A DNA stretch of 64,000 nucleotides from JAWXUE01 sp044432925 (lineage in GTDB: Bacteria > Bacillota_I > Bacilli_A > Acholeplasmatales > Anaeroplasmataceae), in NCBI GenBank assembly GCA_044432925.1, contig JAWXUE010000001.1, positions 1-64,000 of the forward strand, read 5' to 3'. Under the pieces are notes generated by a model. That model saw only the letters and a list, made by a program, of their open reading frames with translations, did not search any database and had not been told where the DNA came from. Within the stretch, counting starts at the first letter, position 1, and each line of letters begins with the position of its first letter. The position numbers and the translations under genes are program-made. Of the stretch, positions 26,164 to 34,525 are shown piece by piece.

Positions 26164-28506
26164 ATGAAAGATATAATATGTATAAAGTGTTTAAATAAAG
26201 AACAAGTATCAAAAGATTTATATCGTGTGAAATGTTCTTCATGTGGTTTTGAACTAAATGTTGAAGAAGCAGCTATATTAGCTAATTGTGATAATGAAGC
26301 TCATTTATTTATAAAAGAAAAAGTGAAAAAAATAGAAACTACAGATGACTTTGATTTATCTTATAAAATAAGTAAATTAAATTTCCCTAGATACGTAAAA
26401 GAAACAAGAGAATTATTTGAATTAGCATTAAGCAAAGATAATATTAAAGCATTATATGAAAAAGCGGATTATTATATAACTTTAGCAGATACATATCATC
26501 TTGGAGATCCAAATGGGAAAAGATTTTCTCAAGCAGCATATGATATTTATATAAGATTAATTAAATTAGGTGAAACACTTCCTTATAAAAAAATATTATT
26601 ATTTGGTAAAATGAATACAACCACTCCTATTTATTCGGTTTCAGGATGGAAAGGTCCAATGACTACTAGAGTTGAACTAGAAGATGTTATTCAGTTTGAT
26701 TCACATCTAGCATTTTTAAGAGATATTACTGGTATTAAAATAATATTAAAAAATATGAAGTGTCATACACATGGATTATATAGAAATCAAGAAGAGTATA
26801 GTATTAATTGTTTAATAGTTAATGATGATGTAACTTATATTGATAATGCTGTTTTTCCAAGCGTAAATACTTTAGTATATTTAGGAACTAAAGGTTTCCC
26901 AACATTAAATGCTTTTAAAAATACAAAACCTAGAGATGTTGTATTTATTAATTCTGGGTTCTTATCTGGGAAAAATTTCTTAGTTGAGGGATGTACATAT
27001 ATAATGAATAAGTTTGAAACATTCAATGATAAAGAAAATTTTATAACAACTTTGAGTAAGAAAACAGATAAAATGTTTAATCTAATTAAAGATATTATAG
27101 TTAAAGAAGAAAGTTTAAACTGTACTAAATTTTTAATAGATAACAATATTGTTAAATATGATTTATTATTAGAATGTTTAAATGAAAATATTTCAGATGA
27201 AAAGAAAATGTTAATTCTTGATGCTACTAATAATACATCATTAGAAGAAAAAACTAATCATGTTAAACATCAAGAAAGAAAAACAGAATTAGATTTAGGA
27301 ATAGAATCTTATACTATAAAAGATTTGAAAGAAGATTATACATGTTCAAAAAAAGGAGATACAATTAAAATTACAAAATACTCTGGTAAAGATGTAGATT
27401 TAATTATACCTTCTAACGTTGATGGATGTACAAGCTTTGAAATTGAAGGATTCGGTAAAAATGATAATGTTAGTACAATAATATTTGAAAATGGTATTAC
27501 AAGTATTTCATTAGGTAAAGAAACTAAATTCGGAGTATTTCATTATTTAAAAAATCTTAAAAAAATAATATTACCTCAAACATTAACTAATATTGATGCT
27601 AGATTATTCAATTCATTAAATACTAATGTTGTTGTGGAAGTTAATAAAGAAACTGGTTTATTAAAAGAAGTAGATGGACTTATTACCTTTGATGATAAAT
27701 TAATCTTTATCAATAATAGAGATACAATTAAGAAAATAATTGTGCCTAACTATGTAAAAAAAATATTAGATTTAAATTTAGAAAATAGTTTAGTTGAAAC
27801 AATTGAAATTCCAAATAACGTTGAAACTATAGGGAATATTAATTGTTTAGGTTGTTCATGTTTAAATAAAGTTTTATTACCTGATAGTATTAAAGTGTTA
27901 AATGATAGTGCATTTGAAGAATGTTATAAATTAAAAGAAATTAAATTACCAAGTAATTTAATATCTATTGGTTCTAACTGTTTTAAAAGTTGCTGGGAAT
28001 TAGATAATGTTAATTTACCTGCTACATTAGAAGAGATTAATGATAAAGCATTTTATGTTTGTAAAAAATTATCTGAAGTTAATTTTCCTCAAAATATTAA
28101 ATATATAGGAGCATCAGCATTTGGTTGGTGTACATCATTAACATCATTAAATATTCCAAAAACAATAGATATTATAAATAGATCAACATTTAAAGGATGT
28201 AAAAATATAACAAGTTTAATTATTCCATCAAATATCAAAACAATTTCTAAAAAAGCATTTTATGAATGTATTAGAATTACTTCTATAACTATAGAAGATG
28301 GACTTAAAACAATAGGTGAAGGTGCATTTGAAGAATGTAGAAAACTTAAGACTCTTAACATACCTAAGACTGTTGAGGAAATACCATATACAATTTGTAT
28401 GTCTTGTAGTAAATTAGAAATTACTGTTGAAGAAAATGAAAAACAAAAAAACTGGTGCAAAAACTGGAATGATATATCAAAAGCTAATAGACCGTATAGT
28501 TGGTAG
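26164..28506 (+). CDS. Zinc ribbon and LRR_5 protein, array member E
   Basis: This 780-residue protein starts with a zinc ribbon (CIKC at 6-9 and CSSCG near 24-28), followed by a helical part (about 35-175) that looks like worn Sel1 repeats (RELFELALSKDNIKALYEKADYY). The central module runs from about 178 to 420 (SHLAFLRDITGIKII, LVYLGTKGFPTLNAFKNTK, FINSGFLSGKNFLVEGC, FNDKENFITTLSKKTDKM, LDLGIESYTIKDLKEDYTCSKKGDTIKI). LRR_5 repeats fill about 430-760. It is very close to array member G at 31451. A GTG at 26146 is in frame, but AGAAGG at 26151-26156 fits ATG at 26164. Confidence 0.82.
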   Translation: MKDIICIKCLNKEQVSKDLYRVKCSSCGFELNVEEAAILANCDNEAHLFIKEKVKKIETTDDFDLSYKISKLNFPRYVKETRELFELALSKDNIKALYEKADYYITLADTYHLGDPNGKRFSQAAYDIYIRLIKLGETLPYKKILLFGKMNTTTPIYSVSGWKGPMTTRVELEDVIQFDSHLAFLRDITGIKIILKNMKCHTHGLYRNQEEYSINCLIVNDDVTYIDNAVFPSVNTLVYLGTKGFPTLNAFKNTKPRDVVFINSGFLSGKNFLVEGCTYIMNKFETFNDKENFITTLSKKTDKMFNLIKDIIVKEESLNCTKFLIDNNIVKYDLLLECLNENISDEKKMLILDATNNTSLEEKTNHVKHQERKTELDLGIESYTIKDLKEDYTCSKKGDTIKITKYSGKDVDLIIPSNVDGCTSFEIEGFGKNDNVSTIIFENGITSISLGKETKFGVFHYLKNLKKIILPQTLTNIDARLFNSLNTNVVVEVNKETGLLKEVDGLITFDDKLIFINNRDTIKKIIVPNYVKKILDLNLENSLVETIEIPNNVETIGNINCLGCSCLNKVLLPDSIKVLNDSAFEECYKLKEIKLPSNLISIGSNCFKSCWELDNVNLPATLEEINDKAFYVCKKLSEVNFPQNIKYIGASAFGWCTSLTSLNIPKTIDIINRSTFKGCKNITSLIIPSNIKTISKKAFYECIRITSITIEDGLKTIGEGAFEECRKLKTLNIPKTVEEIPYTICMSCSKLEITVEENEKQKNWCKNWNDISKANRPYSW

Positions 28507-28546
28507 GAAGAAGATTAAATTATAGTAAATAAATGGAGAAATGATT

Positions 28547-31240
28547 ATGGAAAATATTATATGCATTAACTGTTTAAATAAAGATGAAATTAAAACTAAT
28601 GATTTAAAAGTAAAATGTAGTAAATGTGGCGGTTCTATAAATGTTCTAGAATCAAAATATTTATTTAATGTTGATGAACTTTATTTATGTAAACTAAGTG
28701 GAATTACTAAAGGATATGAATATAGTGATATGTATGTTTTAGCATATGAACTTGCTAAGATATACATTAAGGAAAAAGATTGGAAAAATGCATATAAATA
28801 TCTAGAATTTTCAGCTCAAAGTCAATATACTAAAGCAATTAACGAATTAGGTAAATGTTATTTATTAGGACATGGTCTTGAAAATGAAAATGCTAAAAAG
28901 GCATTAGATTATTTTATTAGTGCGGCTGATTTAGGAAATGGTGAAGCGGCTTATAATGCTGCTGAAATATTAAGTGATAATACTTCCCTAATGAATAATG
29001 ATAAATCATTAGAATATTTGAATAAAGCTGGAGAATTAGGTTATTTAGAAGCACAAAAAATTCTTGCTTATTATTATGAGGATATGCATAGATATTTTTC
29101 TTGCAATACATTCTATTATGGAAAAAACGAACTATTTTCCGCAAACAAACCATATCATGACTTAGAGTTAGCACAATATTGGTATAATAAAGCTGCAGCT
29201 CAAGGGGATGAGGAATCTAAAGAGGCGTTAGATAAATATACAGACTATGTTAAAGATTATGTTACATCTTCTGATGCATTTATATTGTCATGTGCTGAAT
29301 ATGTAAATAAATCTCATTGGGAATTCATGTATAAATTAAAAAGTAAAATAATTGTTTTAGGTGGATCTGTAAAACAATCATATTCAATTGGAGCAATTGA
29401 TACTATGGAAGTTTTAATATATACAGGTAAAAATGGTTTACGTAAAACTCCTTGTTATAGAAAAAGTACGAACTTTACAATGATATATACTTCAGGTAAT
29501 TTCTTAAAAGGTAACTTTGAGTTATTAGAAGGATGTATTTATATATTTAATAATTGGGAAAAGTTTCCTGATAAAGAAGCGATGTTAAAAAATTTAAAAT
29601 CTAAATCAGATAAAATAAGAAATTTACTAATAGAAATAGGTAATAGCCCTAAAAGGGGTAGAGCAATTGAAATACTGTTAGAAAATAATGTTTTACCTTA
29701 TGATATATTAGTTGAATATTCTAAATTAGCTTTATCGCCATCAGAGGGTGTATTAATATTAAATGCTTTAGAGAAATCAAGCGATAAAACTAAAAAGAAT
29801 TATAAAGTAAAAGAAGAAAGAGAAAATGATTTAGAATTAGGTCTAAGTGAATATACTATAAAAGAATTTAAAAAAGTATTTAATTGTGTTATCAATGATG
29901 GTGTTATAGAATTGAATAAATGTAATACTACTGATGAAACAATTCTATTACCTGCTTCTATTGAAGGGGCAAATAAATATAAGTTTAACTCACAACAAAA
30001 GAATACTTATGTTAAAAAAATTTATTTTGAAGAAGGAATAACAAGTATTGATATTTCATCTTCAGCTTCTTCCCCTTTAAACAAATTTGTTAATTTAGAA
30101 GAAGTGCATATTCCTAGTACTCTAGAATACGTAACTCCATTATTATTCCATAATGCTGAATTTTACACTCATGATAAATCTAATCCATATATCGTTAATA
30201 CTGAAGGAACTTTATTGTATGTTAGAGGTAAAGAAGAAATAGTAGACATTGTTATCCCTGAAGGTGTAAAAAAAATAACAAGTTCTTTTTTTGAAAATTT
30301 AACCAAAGTCAAAAGTGTGTCTTTACCATCAACGATAGAAGAAATAGAAGAAAATGCTTTTAAAGATTGTAAAAAGATGGCTAGTATTAAATTTACTGAA
30401 AAAACTAATAACTCTTTAGTTATAGGAAAATTTGCATTTAAAAACAATTTTAAAGTTAAAGAGATTACCCTTCCTGAAGGAACAATATTTATTGATGATT
30501 TTGCATTTGATTTATGTAAATCATTAAAAACGATTAATCTACCATCTACATTAGAACTATTAGCTAATAGTGTTTTTCATAAGTGTAAAGTACTAAAAGA
30601 AATGAAATTTACTAGTGATAACGATAATTTTATATTAGAAGAAAATGCCCTATATTCTAAAGGGTATATAGATTTAATTCAAGTGTTTAATTCGGAGGAA
30701 ACTACTTCATTTACTATAAATAAAAATGTTAAAAATATTAAAGATTCTGCATTTCAAGAATTTATTAATCTAGCAAACATAGAACTACATGAAGGTTTAG
30801 AAGAAATAGGTGATTCTGCTTTTAGAAAATGTCATTTATTAAAAGATGTAGTATTGCCAAAATCTCTTAAGAAGATTCACTTCTCTGCATTTAGAGATTG
30901 TAAATCTTTAGAAGTTATTAAAGTGCCTGAAGGTATTGAAGATATAGGTTATGCTGTGTTTAAAGGGTGTGAATCTTTATATGATGTAACATTACCTGAA
31001 TCTCTTGAATTTATAAACGGATTAGCATTTGCAAACTGTTATTCTTTAAAAGAATTAGAATTACCTATTAAAACAACTCACATATTATCAGCATTTGTTG
31101 ATTCAAAACAAATAGTATTATATACAATGTTAGAAAGTGCACCTGAAGGATGGAAATGTTATGATTCTTATATCGCTTGTTCTAATGGACTTTATTTTGA
31201 TAACGAAGTGAAGTATAAAGAGAAATTATCTAAAAAGTAA
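28547..31240 (+). CDS. Zinc ribbon, Sel1 and LRR_5 protein, array member F
   Basis: This 897-residue protein has a zinc ribbon (CINC at 6-9, CSKCG near 24-28), Sel1 repeats from about 60 to 225 (INELGKCYLLGHGLENENAKKALDYFISAADLG and others), a diverged central module at about 245-460 (IYTGKNGLRKTPCYRKS, TSGNFLKGNFELLEGC, FPDKEAMLKNLKSKSDKI) and LRR_5 repeats from about 500 to 860. No signal peptide is present. An ATG at 28541 is in frame, but GGAG at 28535-28538 is well spaced only for ATG at 28547. It lies 40 bases after member E, probably in the same transcript, and a terminator follows. Confidence 0.82.
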   Translation: MENIICINCLNKDEIKTNDLKVKCSKCGGSINVLESKYLFNVDELYLCKLSGITKGYEYSDMYVLAYELAKIYIKEKDWKNAYKYLEFSAQSQYTKAINELGKCYLLGHGLENENAKKALDYFISAADLGNGEAAYNAAEILSDNTSLMNNDKSLEYLNKAGELGYLEAQKILAYYYEDMHRYFSCNTFYYGKNELFSANKPYHDLELAQYWYNKAAAQGDEESKEALDKYTDYVKDYVTSSDAFILSCAEYVNKSHWEFMYKLKSKIIVLGGSVKQSYSIGAIDTMEVLIYTGKNGLRKTPCYRKSTNFTMIYTSGNFLKGNFELLEGCIYIFNNWEKFPDKEAMLKNLKSKSDKIRNLLIEIGNSPKRGRAIEILLENNVLPYDILVEYSKLALSPSEGVLILNALEKSSDKTKKNYKVKEERENDLELGLSEYTIKEFKKVFNCVINDGVIELNKCNTTDETILLPASIEGANKYKFNSQQKNTYVKKIYFEEGITSIDISSSASSPLNKFVNLEEVHIPSTLEYVTPLLFHNAEFYTHDKSNPYIVNTEGTLLYVRGKEEIVDIVIPEGVKKITSSFFENLTKVKSVSLPSTIEEIEENAFKDCKKMASIKFTEKTNNSLVIGKFAFKNNFKVKEITLPEGTIFIDDFAFDLCKSLKTINLPSTLELLANSVFHKCKVLKEMKFTSDNDNFILEENALYSKGYIDLIQVFNSEETTSFTINKNVKNIKDSAFQEFINLANIELHEGLEEIGDSAFRKCHLLKDVVLPKSLKKIHFSAFRDCKSLEVIKVPEGIEDIGYAVFKGCESLYDVTLPESLEFINGLAFANCYSLKELELPIKTTHILSAFVDSKQIVLYTMLESAPEGWKCYDSYIACSNGLYFDNEVKYKEKLSKK

Positions 31241-31322
31241 ATTATTTATTTGAATATTAAGTGTTATTGATACTCATTATAATATTAATTTGATAGATTC
31301 TAAAAATAATTCTCAATAAAAA

Positions 31323-31354
31323 CATATAAGATTAATTTCTTATATGTTTTTTAT
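31323..31354 (+). terminator. Terminator after array member F (exact copy of 19083-19114)
   Basis: The same 32-base hairpin and T run as at 19083. It lies in the 210-base gap before array member G. Confidence 0.8.
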
Positions 31355-31390
31355 GTCAAGTGCTGATTGACAAATTTTAAGATTGGTTTG

Positions 31391-31419
31391 TTGAATAATG
31401 TAAAATAATGATATATAAT
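31391..31419 (+). promoter_or_regulatory. Promoter of array member G
   Basis: TTGAAT at 31391-31396 and TATAAT at 31414-31419 are separated by 17 bases. A perfect TTGACA at 31367-31372 lies upstream, 21 bases from a weaker AATAAT, and may be a second -35. Confidence 0.6.
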
Positions 31420-31450
31420 TTAACTAATCATTAAAAGGAGACTTTACAAT

Positions 31451-33733
31451 ATGAATGAGATTATATGTATTAAATGTTTAAATAAAGAAAAAGTATCTAA
31501 AGATTTAAATAGAGTTAATTGCTCGTCGTGTGGATTTGAATTAAATGTTGAGGAAGCAGCTATACTAGTTAATTGTAATAATGATAATCTGTTATTTATA
31601 AAAGACAAAATAAAAAAAATAGAATCTACAGATGATTTTGAATTAGCTTATAAGATCAGTCAATTAAAATTTCCTAGATATATTAAAGAAACATCTGAAT
31701 TATTTAAATTAGCATGCGACAAACTTAATTTGAGTGCATTATATTATAAAGCAAACGAAGATATATATTTAACTGATACAATTTTTCGTGGACATCCAGA
31801 TGAAACTAATTATTATAAATCAGCTTTTGATATATATACAAAACTAAAAGAACTAGGTGAGACTCTTGCTGAAAAAAAACTATTAATGTTTCAAAAAAGT
31901 AATGTTGTTAATCCTATATGTTCAATTTCAGGATGGGAAGGAACGGAACCTATAAATGTTGAATTAGAAGATATTGTTAGATTTGATAAACAACTAGAAT
32001 TTTTAAGAGATATTACTGATGTTAAAATTATTGTAAGGAATTTGAGGTTTCATACATATGGTACATACAGAGGAAAAGACAAACATAATTTAAATTGTCT
32101 AATAGTAAATGATGATGTAACTCATATTGATAATGCTATTTTCCCAAGTATAAATACTTTAGTATATTTAGGTGCTAAAGGCTTTCCTACATTAGATGCA
32201 TTTAGAGATACACAGGTTAAAGATGTTGTATTTATTAATTCTGGATTCTTAGCTGGAAAAAATTTCCTAGTTGAGGGATGTGCATATATAATAAATAATT
32301 ATGAAAAGTTTAATGATAAAGAAAATTTTATAACAACTTTAAGTAAGAAATCAGATAAAATGCTAAATTTAGTTAAAGATATTATAGTTAAAGAAGAAAG
32401 ATTAAATTGTACTAAATTTTTAATAGATAATAATATTGCTAAATATAATTTATTATTAGAATGTTTAAATGAAAATATCTCAGATGAAAAGAAGATGTTA
32501 ATACTTGATGCCACTAATAATACTTCAGTAGAAGAGAAATCTAATCATATTAAACATCAAGAAAGAAAATATAACTTAGATTTAGGTTTTGATTCTTATT
32601 CATTAAATGACTTAAAAGAAAATTATACATGCTCTAAAAAAGGAGATACAATTAAAATTACAAAATATTCAGGTAAAGATGTAGATTTAATTATACCTTC
32701 AAACGTAGATGGTTGCACTAGTTTTGAAATTGAAGGTTTTGGGAAAAATGATAGTGTAAATACAATAATATTTGAAAATGGTATTACAAGTATTTCATTA
32801 GGAAAAGAAACTAAATTTGGTGTATTTCATTATTTAAAAAATCTAAAAAAAATAATATTACCATCAAGCTTAATTAATATAGATGCTAGATTGTTTCAAA
32901 CATTAAATACTAACGTTATTGTTGAACTTAATAATGAAAGTGATTTACTAGAAGAAGTAGATGACTTTATTATACTTGGTGACAAACTAATATTTATTAA
33001 TAATAGAGATAAAATTAAGAAAATAATAGTACCAAATTATGTTAAAAAAATATCTGATTTAAATTTAGAAAATAGTTTAGTTGAAACAATTGAAATTTCA
33101 AATAACGTTGAAACTATAGGAAATATTAACTGTTTAGGTTGTAGTAATCTTAAGAAAGTAATCTTACCTGATTGTATGACAAAATTGAATGATAGTTCTT
33201 TTGAGGAGTGTTATTCTTTAGAGGACGTTAAGTTACCAAGTAATTTAATAACTATAGGTTTAAACTGTTTTAAAAAGTGTTGGAAATTAAAAAATATTAG
33301 TTTACCAGATAAATTGGAAGAGATTCAAGATAATGCATTCTACTTTTGTGAAAGTTTACCTGAAGTTAATTTTCAAGAAAATATTAAATATATAGGTGAA
33401 GCTGCATTTAGTTGGTGTACATCACTAACAACATTAAATATTCCTAAAACAATAGATACTATAGATAGAACAACATTTAAAGGATGTGAAAATCTAACAA
33501 GTTTGATCATTCCATCAAATATCAAAAAAATTTCTAAAAAAGCATTTGATGAATGTATTAGTCTTACTTCTGTAACTATTGAAGATGGAGTTACAACAAT
33601 AGGTGAAGGTGCATTTGCTGGTTGTAAAGAACTTAAGTCTCTAGTATTACCTAAATCTGTAGAAAAACTAACATATAAAATTTGTATGTCTTGTACTAAA
33701 TTAGTATATGAAATTGATGAAAGCGATAAATAA
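31451..33733 (+). CDS. Zinc ribbon and LRR_5 protein, array member G (paralogue of E)
   Basis: This 760-residue protein has the same order as member E: zinc ribbon (CIKC, CSSCG), worn Sel1-like helices, central module from about 178 (KQLEFLRDITDVKII, LVYLGAKGFPTLDAFRDTQ, FINSGFLAGKNFLVEGC, FNDKENFITTLSKKSDKM) and LRR_5 repeats. Long stretches are identical to E in protein, for example SKKGDTIKITKYSGKDVD and GKETKFGVFHYLKNLKKI, and the DNA is nearly the same there, which points to a recent duplication. The C-terminus is shorter than in E by about 20 residues. AAAGGAGACTTTACAAT precedes the ATG, and it has its own promoter. Confidence 0.83.
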   Translation: MNEIICIKCLNKEKVSKDLNRVNCSSCGFELNVEEAAILVNCNNDNLLFIKDKIKKIESTDDFELAYKISQLKFPRYIKETSELFKLACDKLNLSALYYKANEDIYLTDTIFRGHPDETNYYKSAFDIYTKLKELGETLAEKKLLMFQKSNVVNPICSISGWEGTEPINVELEDIVRFDKQLEFLRDITDVKIIVRNLRFHTYGTYRGKDKHNLNCLIVNDDVTHIDNAIFPSINTLVYLGAKGFPTLDAFRDTQVKDVVFINSGFLAGKNFLVEGCAYIINNYEKFNDKENFITTLSKKSDKMLNLVKDIIVKEERLNCTKFLIDNNIAKYNLLLECLNENISDEKKMLILDATNNTSVEEKSNHIKHQERKYNLDLGFDSYSLNDLKENYTCSKKGDTIKITKYSGKDVDLIIPSNVDGCTSFEIEGFGKNDSVNTIIFENGITSISLGKETKFGVFHYLKNLKKIILPSSLINIDARLFQTLNTNVIVELNNESDLLEEVDDFIILGDKLIFINNRDKIKKIIVPNYVKKISDLNLENSLVETIEISNNVETIGNINCLGCSNLKKVILPDCMTKLNDSSFEECYSLEDVKLPSNLITIGLNCFKKCWKLKNISLPDKLEEIQDNAFYFCESLPEVNFQENIKYIGEAAFSWCTSLTTLNIPKTIDTIDRTTFKGCENLTSLIIPSNIKKISKKAFDECISLTSVTIEDGVTTIGEGAFAGCKELKSLVLPKSVEKLTYKICMSCTKLVYEIDESDK

Positions 33734-33747
33734 AAGGAGAAAAAATT

Positions 33748-34245
33748 ATGGAAAACAAATTAAAAGAATTTGCTGAATTATATTTTGAAGGTGTAAATGA
33801 ATTTATTGGTGTACAAGGAATAGAAGTATTAAAATTCTTTGGTAAACAAATAGATAAGGGATTTGAAATGCCTCTTGATTTATCTGTATTAGAATTTCTA
33901 ACAGGTCAAATCAATGCTACATTTATAAACAAATTAGAAGAATACCCTGTGGTAATGGTAATTGATGATGAGAGTGAAGATGATGAAATTATTGGTATGA
34001 CAAATGATATGCTAGAAATAATAGGTCTTAATGCAACATTTCAAGAAAACATTAATAAATTAAATCCTAGTGAATATTTAATTCAAATATCAAAAGACTT
34101 ATTAAAATATGATTTTAGAATAATACGTTTTAATATAGAAGGTATGATTCCATTTGGAATAGTAAAAAAAGATAATATAGATAAAATAGTAGAATTATAT
34201 AATAGCTTTAGTGATGAAGATGGATTTAAAGCTTGTGCTTTATAA
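33748..34245 (+). CDS. Hypothetical acidic protein closing the LRR array
   Basis: I do not recognise this 165-residue soluble, acidic protein. It starts with helices (KLKEFAELYFEGVNEFIGVQGIEVLKFFG), has an acidic loop DDESEDDE in the middle, and ends with strands and a helix, DFRIIRFNIEGMIPFGIV then KDNIDKIVELYNSF. The last part weakly recalls the end of the protein at 12862-13401 on the other side of the array. It lies 14 bases after member G with AAAGGAGAAA before its ATG, so it is in the same transcript. It could be a partner or an immunity-like protein; nothing in the sequence proves either. Confidence 0.65.
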   Translation: MENKLKEFAELYFEGVNEFIGVQGIEVLKFFGKQIDKGFEMPLDLSVLEFLTGQINATFINKLEEYPVVMVIDDESEDDEIIGMTNDMLEIIGLNATFQENINKLNPSEYLIQISKDLLKYDFRIIRFNIEGMIPFGIVKKDNIDKIVELYNSFSDEDGFKACAL

Positions 34246-34254
34246 TAAAATTAA

Positions 34255-34283
34255 TTGACTTATAACACATTTATATTTATAAT
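34255..34283 (+). promoter_or_regulatory. Promoter of thrS
   Basis: TTGACT at 34255-34260 and TATAAT at 34278-34283 with a 17-base spacer, one of the best promoters in the window, directly before the T-box. Confidence 0.8.
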
Positions 34284-34289
34284 ATAACT

Positions 34290-34505
34290 AATTGCTATGA
34301 AGTAGAACAATATAAAATAATGAACAAATCTTAAAAGCGAATATAGAAATGGTGAAAGCTATATAAAAATTATTTTGTTACTCTCTACGGAGCTATAAGT
34401 AATCCCTGCTATAAAGGGAGTTCGAGTGCTAGAGTTTATATTCTAGAACTAAGGTGGTACCGCGAATAATTCGTCCTTAGATTAATTTCTAAGGACATTT
34501 TTTTA
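34290..34505 (+). promoter_or_regulatory. Threonine T-box leader of thrS
   Basis: The T-box sequence AAGGTGGTACCGCG lies at 34451-34464. Stem I can be built from GTAGA (34302-34306) with TCTAC (34384-34388) and AAAATAAT (34314-34321) with ATTATTTT (34369-34376). The 3' side of the loop between them holds ACT at 34380-34382, a threonine codon, which fits the gene downstream. The terminator is GTCCTTAG (34473-34480) with CTAAGGAC (34489-34496) and a T run. The antiterminator would pair CTAAGG at 34449-34454 with CCTTAG at 34475-34480. Uncharged tRNA-Thr should allow read-through into thrS. Confidence 0.93.
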
Positions 34506-34525
34506 TATTAAAGGAGAAAATAAAA

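Noticed and set aside
12412..33733. Secreted BspA adhesins
   Set aside because: None of the LRR_5 proteins has a signal peptide, lipobox, LPxTG or membrane segment; several start with a zinc ribbon instead.
12356..34245. Mobile element or integrated island with integrase
   Set aside because: No integrase, transposase, tRNA or direct-repeat attachment site was found at either border, so transfer remains only a possibility.
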